Source: Massospora cicadina
Lineage: Eukaryota; Entomophthoromycota; Entomophthoromycetes; Entomophthorales; Entomophthoraceae
Reading direction: 5' to 3'
Length of the DNA stretch: 64,000 nucleotides
Assembly: GCA_022478985.1 (NCBI GenBank)
Contig: JAKSZP010012286.1
Location: 1 to 64,000, forward strand
Shown here: one piece after another, positions 1 to 12,010 of the stretch
How positions within the stretch are numbered: the stretch's first letter is position 1
Layout: every line of letters starts with the position of its first letter
Notes under the pieces: generated by a model
What the model was told of the DNA's origin: nothing
The model's database searches: none
The model's input: only the letters and a program-made list of their open reading frames with translations
Made by a program: the position numbers and the translations under genes

Positions 1-631
1 CAATTAATGATAATTCGAAGTCAAAATTGAAGTCTTGACACCCAGCCAGTGCTAAATCCCAACTCACTAGTTTACATCAAAAATAATTTTCCTTTGAGGC
101 CAAGGACAAGTGATCACTTACCAGATTAATACCTTTCTTGCATCAGCGCTGCCAAAAATGTGTCGCTAATATTTTCTTTATTAGTATTGTCTAATTACTT
201 TATCATTTGTATTTGGCTGAAGGGTATTAGTTGCAAATGCCCTCAACCTAGGCATTAGCCAACCTGTCTTTTAAAGATATTATGTAACTTAACTAAAAAT
301 TTTAAATTTCTTCTCTTTTCAATATTTTCACTAAAAGAGAACAATGTGATTTATATATGCATATAATAAAGGTACTGCAATTTTAAAGGGGATAATGTTT
401 TATGATAGCAAATGAAGCCTATATTGACCAACACTATTAACATGTGAGCCCCCAAGCCACCATCAGTTGTAGATAATATGGTGTGCTATATCTATTATAA
501 TAATTTTTTTAAAAAACATATTGTTTTATTTTGGCGTTTCCGATGTAACTATCTTCATAAAGCTACCTTGTTAATTGTGTGCAAACTTGCCTTTGAATTA
601 GAATTATGGCACTACAACACCAATATTGATA
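1..631 (+). repeat. 5' LTR of element K (truncated by window start)
   Basis: The segment aligns nearly collinearly with 34,850-35,481. Shared landmarks are the string CTTGACACCCAGCCAGTGCT, GTGATTTATA, TATGGTGTGCT, and TTCATAAAG followed by GTTAATTGTGT or GTTAGTTGTGT. The homology stops at about 631, just before a TGGTGC primer-binding site. The repeat already matches at position 1, so the true LTR start is upstream of the window. Confidence 0.7.
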
Positions 632-634
632 TTG

Positions 635-652
635 TGGTGCTCATCAAAAGTG
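635..652 (+). other. Primer-binding site of element K
   Basis: TGGTGCTCATC lies 3 nt after the end of the 5' LTR. The same TGGTGCTCACTAC-type site follows the 5' LTR of F (26,147-26,159, minus), E (~28,005-28,017, minus), H (58,576-58,588, minus) and B (46,529, plus). A TGG start is expected for pairing with the CCA end of a primer tRNA; which tRNA is not determined. Confidence 0.55.
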
Positions 653-655
653 GCA

Positions 656-3435
656 CGTTCTGCAGCCTTGTGCAACTACTTTACTATTTTGATCCTGACC
701 TAAACCGCTTCGCCATTAACATCAGCATCAAGTATTTTCATAGCCTATGGAAAAGGCGAACCAACAAAGTTTATTTTCACATTGTAGTATGACAATAATG
801 TGGCAAAGGCCCCTATTATGGAGCTCCCCTACCCAGATCATTAAAATAATGGGCTGAAATTTGTTTATCAAGTGATTCCCCGTCCCAGCTCGAGGAGGTT
901 TCAGTATGGTTGCTTAATTGTTACTGCCTTACCACCACTGACTTGAAAATATCACAATAGGGAAAGTTTTCATGATAAAGTTTTAGGATCTATTGTACAA
1001 AAACTACCATCCTTATCATGGCATGACCATCTATGATATAGATATTGAACATTTGCCCTCCAAGATGCAAAATAAGAATGTTTTGGGTCAAAATCAGCTG
1101 AAATGGGGAAATGTTGGCCATTTGCAATTTTGCGATACTAAAATAAAGGATTTAAATGATACTAACAATTATATAAGCCAAAAGACCTTGGCTGATCTCA
1201 ATAGAACCCTTAAACTGGGGTAGCATGATAGAAAATACTCCACAGACAATAAAAACAAGATCGGGCAGTCAGATTACTCTGACCACGAATCAGACCCTGG
1301 GTTGTCCATTCTATGGTACTCCTCCAGCAAAAAGCAGGTCCATTAAAGTACCAACGTGGGGACCACCCCCTTTTATAAGCGTGGCGAGGGTCCCCCAAGA
1401 TGCAATAATTTTAGATAATGGGGATTTGCTAAAATATTAAATTGTTACCCCATGGTTATGTATTGCTTACTACTACCTCCCTATCCGTTGTTCAGCTAAA
1501 TGAAAGCGAGTTTTCTGACCTTCAATAGGCTTAACTCGCATATTACCTTATTCAGACTATAACAAGCCATCACAAACTTACCAATGAATTCCCTTTGACC
1601 CTCAATACCATCTTAAATACTGAACAGTCAGATAATGAGAGGTTCATTTTCTTTCATATCCCACGCCACCTAATAAAAATCATATAGAACCCAGCTTTTT
1701 ATTAGCTTTTTAATTTTAATTTGAACAGATGTTGTGGAATCAAGTGGCGTGAAGCACTAGCGAGCAAGAACTCAGATGGATTCCTATAGTGATCAAGAAT
1801 CTTTTTAGCAAAAGCAGCTGAATAGAGGTTATTACTAAGTACATTAACCTTCCATTTACCAAGCCCATATCATAGACAACCAACATAATGAAATCTGCCC
1901 CTGAATGCATTTATGGAGTTCCAACAAAGGTTAAACTCCCTTTTGATAAGATGGATGAATAAACCCATTTGAAACCTTCACTTCATCATTTAGTAGAACC
2001 ATAAACAGGCCCACAATGCCCAACAGAAGGTGTAAGAAACGGCTGACAAGCTAGATTCTTTTATCAAGCATCATTAATGAGATACTGAATAACCAAGAGA
2101 TACCCCTCACTGGGTTGCGGCAATTCCACAGTATATTTATATTTCAAATACTATCCACATGTTGCAGTGGTGTGACACAAAAATAATGAAGCATCTAATC
2201 AGGAGGCCCATAAAGTTAATACCAACTCTATTAATCAAATAAGCAATGCAATGGATGGGCACGTTAATTGACTTCCAGGATTCTGGTAGGACATAAATTT
2301 TTGTAAAAGAATTAGTATGAAATACAGAGGACAATTAATGCTATCTTAGCGGCCTATATGCAGCTTTGAATGAAACCTTTTTGCTACAAATAATTTATAC
2401 ATAAAAATCCATTTTCTGGTTCTCTTAGTATAAACTCATGAGCATAATTTAAGGGCACTGGTTAGAGATAACGTTGACAAAAATCCGAGCTCCTGACGTC
2501 TAACCAAAACTTCCAACATATTAAAATTATAAAAAATACAGAGTGCCACCATCTTTCAAACGTGATGGATCGGTTCCAAATGATATCAATTTGATCTTTA
2601 TTTTTGTCACCATGGTTAGCCAATTTAATACCTTTAATAATTTTACTAATTCTCAGGAAACTTTTCTGGATTAGTATGAAACTGAAAACAATAAGGCGCC
2701 ACTTGCGTGCAACATGTTTACTTTATAACATCCATTCCAACTTTAGGAGCAAACAACCAATCCAATACTTTGACAATTACTACCCAAATCCTTTAGCGCC
2801 CACCACCAACAAAACTACAGCAACACAAGCTTATGATACTTCTGCCTCCCCCTCAGGTTGCACCGCAATGACACCCCCTTCTTGTGCCACTCTGGCAGCT
2901 CAAAGATGTTTTACTCCAACTTCTCATCTAATTAACTTATAAAAATTTCCTGATCAATATGGGCCCTCTGGTCCATCCTCTATGAAAAAGAATTTTAATC
3001 TAATCTATCAAATTATTCAATTTTAATAAGAACAGGAATGTGCACAATTTTATTGGCCTGTTAAAGGTTAGTATGGAGGTGCTAAGACCACAAATATGCG
3101 ACTTTGGTGATCTCACTTACTTCAAATTTAAGAGACTTTATGCAAGATTGAGTGAAGTCAGCAACACTTACCTAAAGTCAAGGACTTTATTAATAAAGGG
3201 TTTGATAGACCAGAGAAATGTCTTTTAAAAACGATTTCATCAATTTCTTCATAAAAGGATGAACCAATTTAATTCTTTGATTGTTTTTACTTTAAAGGCT
3301 TAAGTAATATAGAGTCAAGGTCTACATCAACTTTGCCACCCAGATTGCCTCTCGCCATGCCTTGATCCCTTTAAAGAAATGTATCAGGTATTGTTACCAG
3401 TTTTGAATGATGAACTTACCCATTTTACAAATAGT
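656..3435 (+). pseudogene. Element K gag region, heavily decayed
   Basis: This stretch follows the PBS of K and should hold gag. Coding-like patches occur in plus frames: about 1,225-1,440 (open, contains TWGPPPF) and about 1,480-2,340, with phrases such as LNESEFSDLQ, DTPHWVAAIPQYIY and MGTLIDFQDSGRT. Further open patches lie at 2,604-2,942 and 3,040-3,228. Stops and frame changes are frequent and I found no CCHC knuckle. The gag call rests on position within K and general composition, not on a recognised domain. No host gene is apparent. Confidence 0.4.
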
Positions 3436-3450
3436 TACTTATCTTTACCA
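3436..3450. repeat. Left target-site duplication of G1
   Basis: TACTTATCTTTACCA here matches TACTTATCTTTACTA at 5,355-5,369 in 14 of 15 bases. A duplication this long is typical of target-primed (non-LTR) retroposition, not of integrase-mediated insertion. Confidence 0.85.
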
Positions 3451-5354
3451 GTCTTCTTGAGATCAACTTTTAGCAATTTTAGAAAAACAAGTCAATTTTT
3501 CAACACCTCCACACCGCACCAATCTCCAAATTTATGTCCTCAGATCCACCACCAGCTGCCCCAGTATGGGGCAGCGGTGCTCCACCTTATAGCATTTACC
3601 GCCCAGCAGGTAAACGCGTGTGGACTGGCTTGTCCAGCCCACCAAATATATCCAGTCGCTATGTCCACCCAAAGGACTTAGCATTCCAACTTTCATGAGA
3701 CCACACACCCACCCCACACCCTAGCCCTACCCTGATCCAATATTTGCCTTTGCCTCCACGTCAAGTACAGAGATATATTCCTGTACACTGACAAAGCGAT
3801 AATTCAGCTGGCAATAGTCACCTTTGTGTCAGCAGGGTTTATTGACTTCTGCCCATATAAGGCCTAATTTGATATTGGATCCCCCACTAAAGAGGTTTCA
3901 GCCACTGCAGCAGATATACAATTAATTTATCAAAATACCCCAATTAATACCACCATAACACGCCTCCCAGATGATACCACACTTTATGGTAGCCTTTATG
4001 AACCTCCACTCACACCTTTCCCCTCAAACACTTTGTGAGGAGTTGATTTTGGGGTTGTCCACTTATGGCAAAAGCACTATATTTTAATTCATTATTCCAT
4101 TTGGTGCTGAACGCCTCATGGCACCTCGAGCAATGGCCACTATTTCTCTTACCAGCTGAACATGGCCCAGCACATCCCACCGCATGCCTATATCCCATCC
4201 ACACCTGACCATTTTTTTGGGCCCACACTGACAACGGTCGAACTATTTGCTCCCTCTGCTATGAATTGGATACACCAAAAAGGTATGTCAATATTATTCA
4301 CATCCTACAAACATGGACAACACCACTCATGAGGCCACACCAACAGCGTTCAAGTGGGGATTATGGCTGCCCCCACCCCACAGGCCATGCATTTGAATCA
4401 GAAGCAAAATTATAGCACCTCAAACCTAAGTTGGCCAATGTGCACCTATGCCAACCAATTGGGTGCAGGATTGAACCACTGTTCAATCCAGTTAATTACC
4501 CGTCCCAAAACCTATCAAATTAAAATCACCTACTACATATCTTCCTGAATCAATCTAAGTCACTGGAAATTTTTGGAGGGAGTAATAAAATAGTGAAAAT
4601 GTCCCACCTTGAGCTATCCAATTAATTCGACACCTTACCTGAATTTAGACATTGATACCCCAGCCCCAACCAAATGATATGTCCGCAAATCTGGAGCCTT
4701 TTTCCAAAGTGATCATCAGCTTGTTGCAGCTGTGGTGGCCAATCCCAATAATCCCCGCACTTGCATACTATGTGCAAAATCGGTCATGGAATTTAAAGAT
4801 AGGTTGCACACCCCCTTGTTCCCCTCCAATTTTCCTCTTACCACAAAAAAGGAAATCCAACACTTCCACAAAACTGCCACCACTGCTGCAAAGCATATTG
4901 CTGAACTAACAGATTATTCTCCATCCACATGCACCACAATAACAAAAACTTCAAAATTAGAACAACTTCTAGATGCCTGCATCCAGGCTGAACACCACGT
5001 TGCCAAACTCATAGAGGCTTTAATCCAGGCCCAAATAACTGATCTCAACAACTATCTACTCCACCTTGACCCTAATCCCACGTATGCTCCAATCCCCTAC
5101 TCTCAGCATTGATCCTCCTCTTCAATGCTGAGCCTGAAGATGAACCACATGATCCCCCCTCCACCTCCACCATGATGGGATAAGCGGCTTGCTAAAATGT
5201 CACCTGGTAGGTAATTTTATCGTTTCTTTTTTGTGTCTTGAAGCCTGAAAAGGGAATTTGATTCATATTTATCTTAAGTTTGTTTAATTCTGGAATTCCA
5301 GTTTCAGTAATATCCATCCCCTGGTTGGCTTGCCTCGGTTAAATAATAAATAAA
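3451..5354 (+). mobile_element. G1: ORF1-only non-LTR retroposon (half-LINE), 1,904 bp
   Basis: It is bounded by a 15-bp TSD and inserted in the gag region of K. It has a short AT-rich leader (~83 bp), one decayed long coding frame (3,534-5,214), a 3' UTR and a short A-rich tail (TAAATAATAAATAAA). It is almost the same length as G2 (1,906 bp), and the two share protein features along their whole length. No RT or endonuclease coding is present. The 3' terminus (CCCCTGGTTGGCTTGCC, then A-rich) is recognisably related to that of G2 and to the two truncated copies at 8,181 and 47,704. Confidence 0.75.
3534..5214 (+). pseudogene. G1 ORF1-like protein (zinc-knuckle, LINE ORF1 relative), decayed
   Basis: The ATG at 3,534 starts MSSDPPPAAPVWGSGAPP, parallel to the start of the G2 protein (MSMQLTPAALAWGGGAPP). 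Both continue with KR...SP.N...RYV. The core passes through another frame with AGFIDFCPYKA, SATAADIQLIY, GLSTYG and FIIPFGAERLMAPRAMATI, matching G2 and the middle of the LINE D ORF1 (GLAIYG block). The zinc knuckle at ~4,248 is degraded (ICSLCYELD, lacking the His and last Cys). The C-terminal part (4,732-5,112) contains CILCAKSVMEFKDRL and AEHHVAKLIEALIQAQIT, the latter aligning with AEHQLAQYVEAMDTAGLIT of G2. Several frameshifts and stops are present. The role is inferred to be RNA binding, like other LINE ORF1 proteins. Confidence 0.7.
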
Positions 5355-5369
5355 TACTTATCTTTACTA
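5355..5369. repeat. Right target-site duplication of G1
   Basis: TACTTATCTTTACTA, one mismatch from the left copy at 3,436-3,450. Confidence 0.85.
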
Positions 5370-6050
5370 ATGTGCCATCACTTTTGAGGCGCCTGACAAA
5401 ATTCAATGTGATCCTCATACAATATGTACTATGACCATCTCCATAAAAAACTTTAACCCAGCCTTATGCTTTTTGCTCAATAGAACAGATGTCAATCAAA
5501 TCACATGGAATATGTGCAAAAATCAAGGGCACTAAGCTAACCAATTCCTTTTTTTGGTTGTAAAACCAAATGTTCATGTTGTAAACCCAGCGACTAAAGA
5601 TGACTTGAAAAATTGGGGCGTTAATAAACAGGAATACTATAATTATGCTACACCCCAAATTATACCATTTAAAAAACCTATAGAGATGAAAAACAACAAA
5701 GGGTTATTTAATGTCAACCAGGCCATCCCGCTACCAGAGTTCCATCAATTAGTAACCATTGATGTGGTAGCCATGACCACTTGCTTCTTAAAGGAACACA
5801 AGGCTGGATTTTCACATAAATAAATAACAAAGCATTAAATTCAGCAGTTGGGGCAACAAAAGCTTTTGGTCACCTCTAGTGATACTACAAGTTGGAAAGG
5901 TCCACGTGGTCATATCTATTAAGGCATTAAAGAAGTCAAACACCCAACTAGTTGAAGACCTATAAACATATTTGGGTCAAACTGACATTTTGGACTTCAA
6001 CCTAATAACTATTATGATGCTTATTATTCTGAGTGCGTTAAAATGACACT
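5370..6050 (+). pseudogene. Element K gag/pol linker fragment
   Basis: An open plus frame at 5,554-5,823 (89 codons) contains DDLKNWGVNKQEYYNYATP and IPLPEFHQLVTIDVV. It looks like a surviving piece of polyprotein, not noise, because it lies directly upstream of a protease motif on the same strand. It resembles no domain I can name. Stops on either side show it is not a complete gene. Confidence 0.4.
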
Positions 6051-6240
6051 ACTGTTAGTAAGCACAGAGTATTGGCCCTCTTGGACAGCGTGGCACAGAT
6101 TAATATAACGTCCACTAAACTAGTAAAGAAGCTTAGGCTTTCTCCAGATATTGATCACCATAGTCAATACATCACTTTTGGGCCAATTCAACTACATCTC
6201 TGGAGCATATAGTGTGGTACTTCTGAGTTTTGAATAACTG
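6051..6240 (+). pseudogene. Element K retropepsin remnant
   Basis: The translation LLDSVAQINITSTKLVKKL (Asp-Ser-Val at 6,084-6,092) fits the gypsy aspartic-protease pattern LLDSGAxxNxIS with the catalytic-loop Gly changed to Val. It continues with LSPDIDHHSQYITFGP. This protease would cut the gag-pol polyprotein. The copy is inactive by the Gly loss and the following stops. Confidence 0.6.
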
Positions 6241-8162
6241 ATAGTATATTCTCCTACCATTGTATTAATAATCCAAAGTTTAGATTTTCTTATTAGAACC
6301 CTGATATAGGGATTTATGGGATTAAAGCTTACTTTGAAATTAGCTTATAATTATTGGACAGATTCTTCTTCTATACTACAACTGGAAGAACAGTGGCCCT
6401 CAGTTCATAAAATTAGGCATTAGTTAAACTCACGTTTAATGATATCATATTTCCAATTTCCTATCAGAGGACTTGGGGACATAATAGGCAATTGCTAACC
6501 AGAATATGAAATTAAAGAGCATTTTAAAAAAGCAAATCAAAGTCTAACCATTCTGGCAGGCTATCAAACAATAGTGGGATTGAAATCAGTTCACAAATAG
6601 CAAAAAGGATTATATGGCGAGATATCTGTGCTGTTTCACTGATCCAACTTGGAACCTGTCCTTGCGCCTGAAGTCATCCTTCCCAAACATGGCAAAAGCC
6701 AAGTATTAATAGAAATATATATCTATACCCTATTCAGTTTAAGCAATAAGAAGTAATTGCAGTTGTTTATATATAACTTTTACAAAAGTAAAAAATATCA
6801 ACTATTTAATAATCTGGATGACTTTGAGATTGATGGTGAGTATTGCCAATCAGTTTGTTCACTAACTTCTCATGAAAACCTCTCTGTTTAACTAAGTCAA
6901 AAAGGATCAAGCCTTAACTATTCATGATAAAAAAACAATATCATTTTTGCATAAGATGATTTTGATCTGGGGTGCGACCAGGATGTGCTATAGCATATTG
7001 ATACAGATAATCATCTGCCCATTTGCCTGTGTTCTATTGTACATTCATAAAAGGCCAATGAAGTTGTAGAAAAATAAAAATAAACAGCTCTTCAACTAGG
7101 AGATGTTATTGCCTTAAAAAAGTCCTTGGCCTTCCTAGTGTTAATAATTAAAATAAATATGATTTCAATCAAGTTTTGATTGGCTTTAGGAATCTAAATA
7201 AGTTACAAAAAAGTATTTATCTGTCATTATGAATTGATGGTGCAAAAAACCACTTGGGCAGTGCGGAGTTTTTTAAGCCATGAATTTAGTTTCTGGTTAG
7301 TATAGTATTGAGCTGCTACAAAGCGAACAAGAGAATTGCTACATGATTATGACCTACTGCCTTTACCACCCCTTAGATGCCGCAAAAGTTGTGCAATGCC
7401 CTACAACTTTTCAGATGCCATAAAAAGTATATAAGGTGGTATAAAAACCACCATATTCCTGTATATTTTGATATTTTAGGAATTTTTCAGAAAGTTCAGT
7501 CTGCACTTGCAACACCTGGAGGAAGTCTTCTGCGCCTTAACAAGGCTGATCTCAGACCAATCCAAAAATTGTAACTTATATAAAAAAGTATATTAACTGG
7601 TGTTTGTTATTGACGAGCATGGCTTACAGCCCCGCTTGAAAAAACTGGGCCATTTAAAAGATGACGTGGGTGAGTAGCCTCGAGAATTTAGGTGTACTTT
7701 GGAATGATCAGCTAATACCATTAGTCTATCAAGAGTTTTGGTATTATTGTTGAGCCTTATTTCCATCTCTGAAAGAAAGCTGTACATTATGAGTGGATGG
7801 AAAAATGCTTTTGGACTTAATCAAGTTGAGGATTTCCTCATCAAAGCGCTTATACTCATGTACCATTTTTTAAACTATTTATCATTTAAACAGATACATT
7901 CCTTAATTATGTAGGGATGGTATTATCGAAAACCAGCTCTGAGGGTTCAAGCATCCTGTTGATTACTGTAGCTGAACTTTGTGTGTGAAAGTTTTTACAT
8001 GGCTACTGAGAAGGGGTGTTTGGTGGCAAACTATGCATTTAATAAATCTCTAACAATATATCCACAGATTAAATTTCATTTTAGCAATTATCCATGACTT
8101 ACTTTAATGATTACAATACTTTTTAGAGTAAGAAGTGCGGTTAGCCCAATGAGCTATGAAAT

Positions 8163-8180
8163 TTACAAGCCTACTTTCTT
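8163..8180. repeat. TSD of the 46-bp retrocopy (left copy; right copy 8,227-8,244)
   Basis: TTACAAGCCTACTTTCTT is repeated exactly on both sides of the insert. Confidence 0.85.
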
Positions 8181-8226
8181 TTTTTAGTACCAGATGGTCC
8201 CAACCTGAGGGGGGGATTCATCGATG
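8181..8226 (-). mobile_element. 46-bp 5'-truncated G-type retrocopy
   Basis: The insert is flanked by an exact 18-bp direct repeat TTACAAGCCTACTTTCTT (8,163-8,180 and 8,227-8,244). Read on the minus strand it ends CCCCCTCAGGTTGGGACC, ATCTGGTACTAAAAA, which matches the 3' end of G2 (CCCCCTTTTGGGTTGGGAACCACTAGTGCTAAAAAAAT, 14,759-14,796) and the 31-bp insert at 47,704. Long TSD plus a retained 3' end is the signature of target-primed reverse transcription aborted early. Confidence 0.75.
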
Positions 8227-9599
8227 TTACAAGCCTACTTTCTTAAAATCCAGAAATACCTCGGTGTAAATGTTAAAATGACAACTGTCTATCTAAGTTT
8301 CCCACCATTGTCTTAATAATCAGCTGTTGATAGTTTTATAATAATATTATCCCCAACAAATTGATAATGAATCAGAGGAGGTTCAACGCACATTAGAGAA
8401 ACTAAGGAATAATGGCCTAGTAAAAAGTAGAAAGCTTTGTAATATCATTGATTAATAAATAAATTGGATACCATTGTACGGACCTGGACTGCTCAAGTTT
8501 GCGTTAGCTAGCACTGCACAGCTCCTGAGGGAACCAACCGAGGTATCAAGCAAACAATATTAGTATTGCCCCTCATCCCTCTATCAAACAATAAGTAAGC
8601 TATTTAAGTTGCTGCATGTTAGCGCAATGCACCCCATGATGCATAAGATGATTTTAAAAAATGAAAAGTCAAAACGTTGGGAAGGGAGTGTTTTTTTCCT
8701 AAGAAAACATGGAATAGATAAGAACAAAATATGCCAGTACTTACAAGTAAGAGCACTGGCCTATATAAAGTAGAATGACATTGTCAGGTGGCTGCACTGT
8801 TTTTGGAGTAATTACGTCTGTGATATCATCTACAGTTGTAAGCATATTCTTTAGATTGCGCATGGTAAAGTGACAGAATCTCAAAATTACTATGATAATT
8901 TTTGGGTGGGAGGAATGGTAGGGAATGCCATGATTGGCTTCCCCTTAATTTAGCTCTTCAAAGCTTTTTGAAAATCTTAAAAATCGAGACGCTTAAATCC
9001 TTGGAGTTCTGACACTCAATTGACTTGTAAATTTGTAAAAATAGATAGGTATATGGGACTTGAAAAAAAGGAGCTTAATTGGATTTCAGAAAATAACGTT
9101 TATCTTATAATAAAATAATCTTAATTACGAAAATATAAAGAGATTTGCAAATAAAAAATAGGGGAAATTTTGGTAAATGGGCGATAAGGGAACTTACCTA
9201 GAATACTTTCACCATCTTAGCGTGTAGTTGGCATTTTTTTACACATGAGCATAATTCTATCAACATATAACTAGCCAGGAAAGGTTAGTATAGGAGTAGT
9301 TGTTTTATAGGAAGGAGGTAGCAGGCATTACATGTCTTACTGCCTTCTAAGACAAGACTAAAAACTATAGTCAATGGAGCAAATATATAAAATTATTGGG
9401 GCCCACAAGGCAAAAGGGCATGGGCAGCTTAAATAGATGCTTGAGCAGCCAAAATAGCGCTTTTCTTAAGGAATAGATGCATTTTGATTACCTGTAAAAC
9501 CCTCTGCTGTTACAAAGAGTGTGAAGAAAAAGACCTAACTGGAAGGCCACCTCCTATTAATAGATAAACCCAATTTAGCTTATCACACCATCTGTATCA

Positions 9600-10236
9600 A
9601 TGTTGCAGACCCAATGCCCAAAATCTTTTTTTGCAATTAAGTATATTATAGTGTCCATAGATCAACTTAATCAGTAGTTAAAAGCTAAAGCAATCAATAA
9701 TCTGAGAATACAAAGGCGGCCAAGTTTATTCTAATTTTTATCTATTGGTATCTTTGCCACAATTCATACTAAAGAAATAAGTGATATTTTTACGCTCATG
9801 TAATACCCAAGATTAACGCCTGATTTTTATTTTAAGGGTAATTTCAAGCCTTATCACCCTAAAATCAATGGAGCTTTAGAACCACTAAATGCTACCTTTC
9901 TGGTATCCTGTGTAAGTTGAACACTGATAAATCATCCACTTGGGACCTCTTTCTGACCTCTGCCGTGTTCAATTTAAAAAATATAGCATTTACTCAGTTC
10001 TAGGTAGATTGTCATTTCTGTACTATATGAAGCATCATGCAATCCGCCTATTCTATACTTGTTGTTTGTTTAGAGAACATTAGTTCAAGTAAGTATAAAG
10101 AGAACCTCACGCGGACTTTAAACCAGCTAAAGAGGTCTTCATGCTCCAACGCATTGGCTCTGAAAATCAAGTTTTTCCACTATAATAATGACGTTTATGT
10201 ATCTTACGGAACTTTACAATAAGATTGTTTATTCTA
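9600..10236 (+). pseudogene. Element K integrase remnant
   Basis: The catalytic core is recognisable: YIIVSIDQLNQ (first Asp codon 9,660-9,662), then YHPKINGALEPLN with the catalytic Glu codon at 9,879-9,881. Next come STWDLFLTSAVFNL and a basic/hydrophobic C-terminal frame (open 10,037-10,222). The DNG strand is not readable and frames change. No chromodomain is visible. The fragment fixes the orientation of K as plus and is followed by the E insertion. Confidence 0.6.
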
Positions 10237-10531
10237 TACTATTATGATAATAATAAATTTGGGTAGACTAAAAAATGGAGCATATGATAAAAGGGCCATT
10301 TGATTTCAGAGAAACCGTCCACTGACGTTTATACACTCAAAGATTCTAACAGGGGTTATCTTATCAATTGGTACATGCTAAGTTCCCTAAGAAATTCTAT
10401 CAGAGCGTTGTCCTGACAAACACCACTTCTCAAAGACCAAACTGAAACCTCACTCAAGTCTTACTATTGTTTGTTCAAGTGGGGAAATATTGAGAATTTT
10501 ATGTTGATTGAACTATTTATATAATCCACTT
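10237..10531 (+). other. Element K sequence between integrase and the E insertion
   Basis: AT-rich sequence with no readable coding signal. It is the left flank of element E. The five bases before E (CACTT) match the five after it (CACCA) only partly, so the TSD of E has decayed or the boundary is off by a base. Confidence 0.4.
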
Positions 10532-10943
10532 AGTCAGCATTTCAGTTCTTTAGACTGTCGCTGAGGTCCATAGGTGACTCAAATCTTCAAATTCACAAAA
10601 AGGCCAAGAAGTAAATGGAAGAAGGGTTAGAATACCAAATAATTTATTATGTTAAAAGGTATCAATATTTATAGGGTGAGTGGGGACACAGTGCCTCAAG
10701 GATCATCGTGGCCCCATCCATTCAGGATCTTTCCTGGTCTTCTGGATTGACCGCCTCATGGACATCCTCAATAAATTTAGTTGCCCACCTGACCAAATTG
10801 GTGAAAACGCAGCCCCATGTGACTCAGGAATTGAGGAGAAGGATCCCGAAGTCATTTTCATTTGGTTAGGTTCAGGAGCTGATTTAGTACGGCTCAATCT
10901 AGAAGTGGGAAATTCGATTTGTTCATTATCTTAAATCCTGACA
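10532..10943 (-). repeat. 3' LTR of element E
   Basis: A 412-bp repeat matching 28,022-28,434. Shared strings include AGTTCTTTAGACTG, GAGTGGGGACACAGTGCCTC, CATCCATTCAGGATCTTTCC and AAATCCTGACA. It ends CA. The first base is mutated relative to the TG start of the other copy. Confidence 0.85.
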
Positions 10944-10958
10944 ACTCCCCCATCAAGA
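10944..10958 (-). other. Polypurine tract of element E
   Basis: On the minus strand GATGGGGGAGT immediately precedes the 3' LTR (TGTCAGG...), as expected for the plus-strand primer of an LTR retrotransposon. Confidence 0.65.
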
Positions 10959-12010
10959 TCCTGTTGGAGGGGGTATACAGCCAAAGGAACTGATCATGTA
11001 CCTAATTGACTACAGTCCCTTGGTTGAAGTCAGCAATGGAGTACTAAGACTTCACCCTATGAGTGACCTTATATGCTACAGACCAAAGAAGGTCTAGCTT
11101 ACTTTTTCAGCCTCCAGTTCGATGGTGATAGAAGATAACAAGATCACCTAATTGAAAAGTTGGTAAGGAGGGTCATCTGAGATTTAATAGGATGTCTCTT
11201 CCAGTAGTGGTGATAATTCCTGTGTGGATAGGGCTTAAAGTTGGACAATTTCTTCAGCTAAGGCCCTCATAGTTAATTCAGAGTTCTCAGGTGTGGAGGT
11301 CTTGAGCAATGGTTGGATGCTACTTGGTAGAAGAGGTGCACGCCCATATAGGGCTTCAAATGGGGACATCTTGATGACTCGGTGGCAGCTTACCCTGTAG
11401 GCAAGCAAAACGCTTGGTAGGTAGTAATTCCAACTGGCAGGATCTGAGGCGGACAACTTTCATAAAATGGAAATAAGAGCTCCATTAGCGCGCTCTACCG
11501 CCCATTAGTAGATAGGTGGTAAGGGTCAGCAAAACTCCGAGTAGTGCCAAGTAGCGAGGTAAGTTCTTGTACTACATGTGATGTGAAGTTTAACCCATTG
11601 TCTGAAAGTAAGGTTTGGGGGCACCCATGCTGGCTGAAAACAGAGCAAACAAGGAATAGAGATGTGGTTTTGGCATTGAAAGATGGGACCAAAATTGCTT
11701 CAACACACTTGGTTAAGTGGTCCACGGCTAGAATAATATACTTATGGCCAGGCAACTCATTGGGAAGAGGGCCCACCACATCAATACTAACTACATTGAA
11801 GGGCCCAGTCAGGGCGACAACCAAGCGTTGGAATCAAAGATTGGCTTATTCTTGAGATTAGCAAGTCATATATGCCTCCAAGGCCTCTTCATGGTTTCTA
11901 CCATTCAGTCGCAGTAACATCTTGATTTCAGCCATTCGTGAGTCTTCTTAACGGCCTCATTCCCACAATGAAATGGCCCTCTAGAATAGCATCAGTTTGG
12001 GAGGTGTGGC
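10959..12010 (-). pseudogene. Element E integrase, with frameshift and stops
   Basis: The core contains VVSIDVVGPLPN (first catalytic Asp), YIILAVDHLTK and LLSDNGLNFTSHVV (second Asp). A frameshift near 11,493 then leads into VERANGAL (catalytic Glu) and NYYLPSVLLAYRV followed by MSPFEALYGRAP. A GDLVLL motif and a GPY/F-like end (YSIADFNQGTVVN) follow to the polypurine tract. There is no chromodomain. The enzyme would insert the cDNA of the element; this copy is broken. Confidence 0.8.

Larger units (their letters stand above)
6241..9500 (+). pseudogene. Element K reverse transcriptase / RNase H region, highly decayed
   Basis: The stretch lies between the protease and integrase remnants of K and must once have encoded RT and RNase H. 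The only clear trace I can read is SEEVQRTLEKLRNNGL (~8,374-8,424), which fits the helix after the YxDD strand of gypsy RTs (HxxxVxxxLRxxGL). The YxDD strand itself is not readable. A 46-bp retrocopy is inserted at 8,181-8,226. The rest is AT-rich with many stops, and I see no other gene in it. Confidence 0.4.

Noticed and set aside
4459..4482. Box-B-like GGTTCAATCC on the minus strand as a SINE
   Set aside because: No box A upstream and no TSD; it lies within the G1 coding region.
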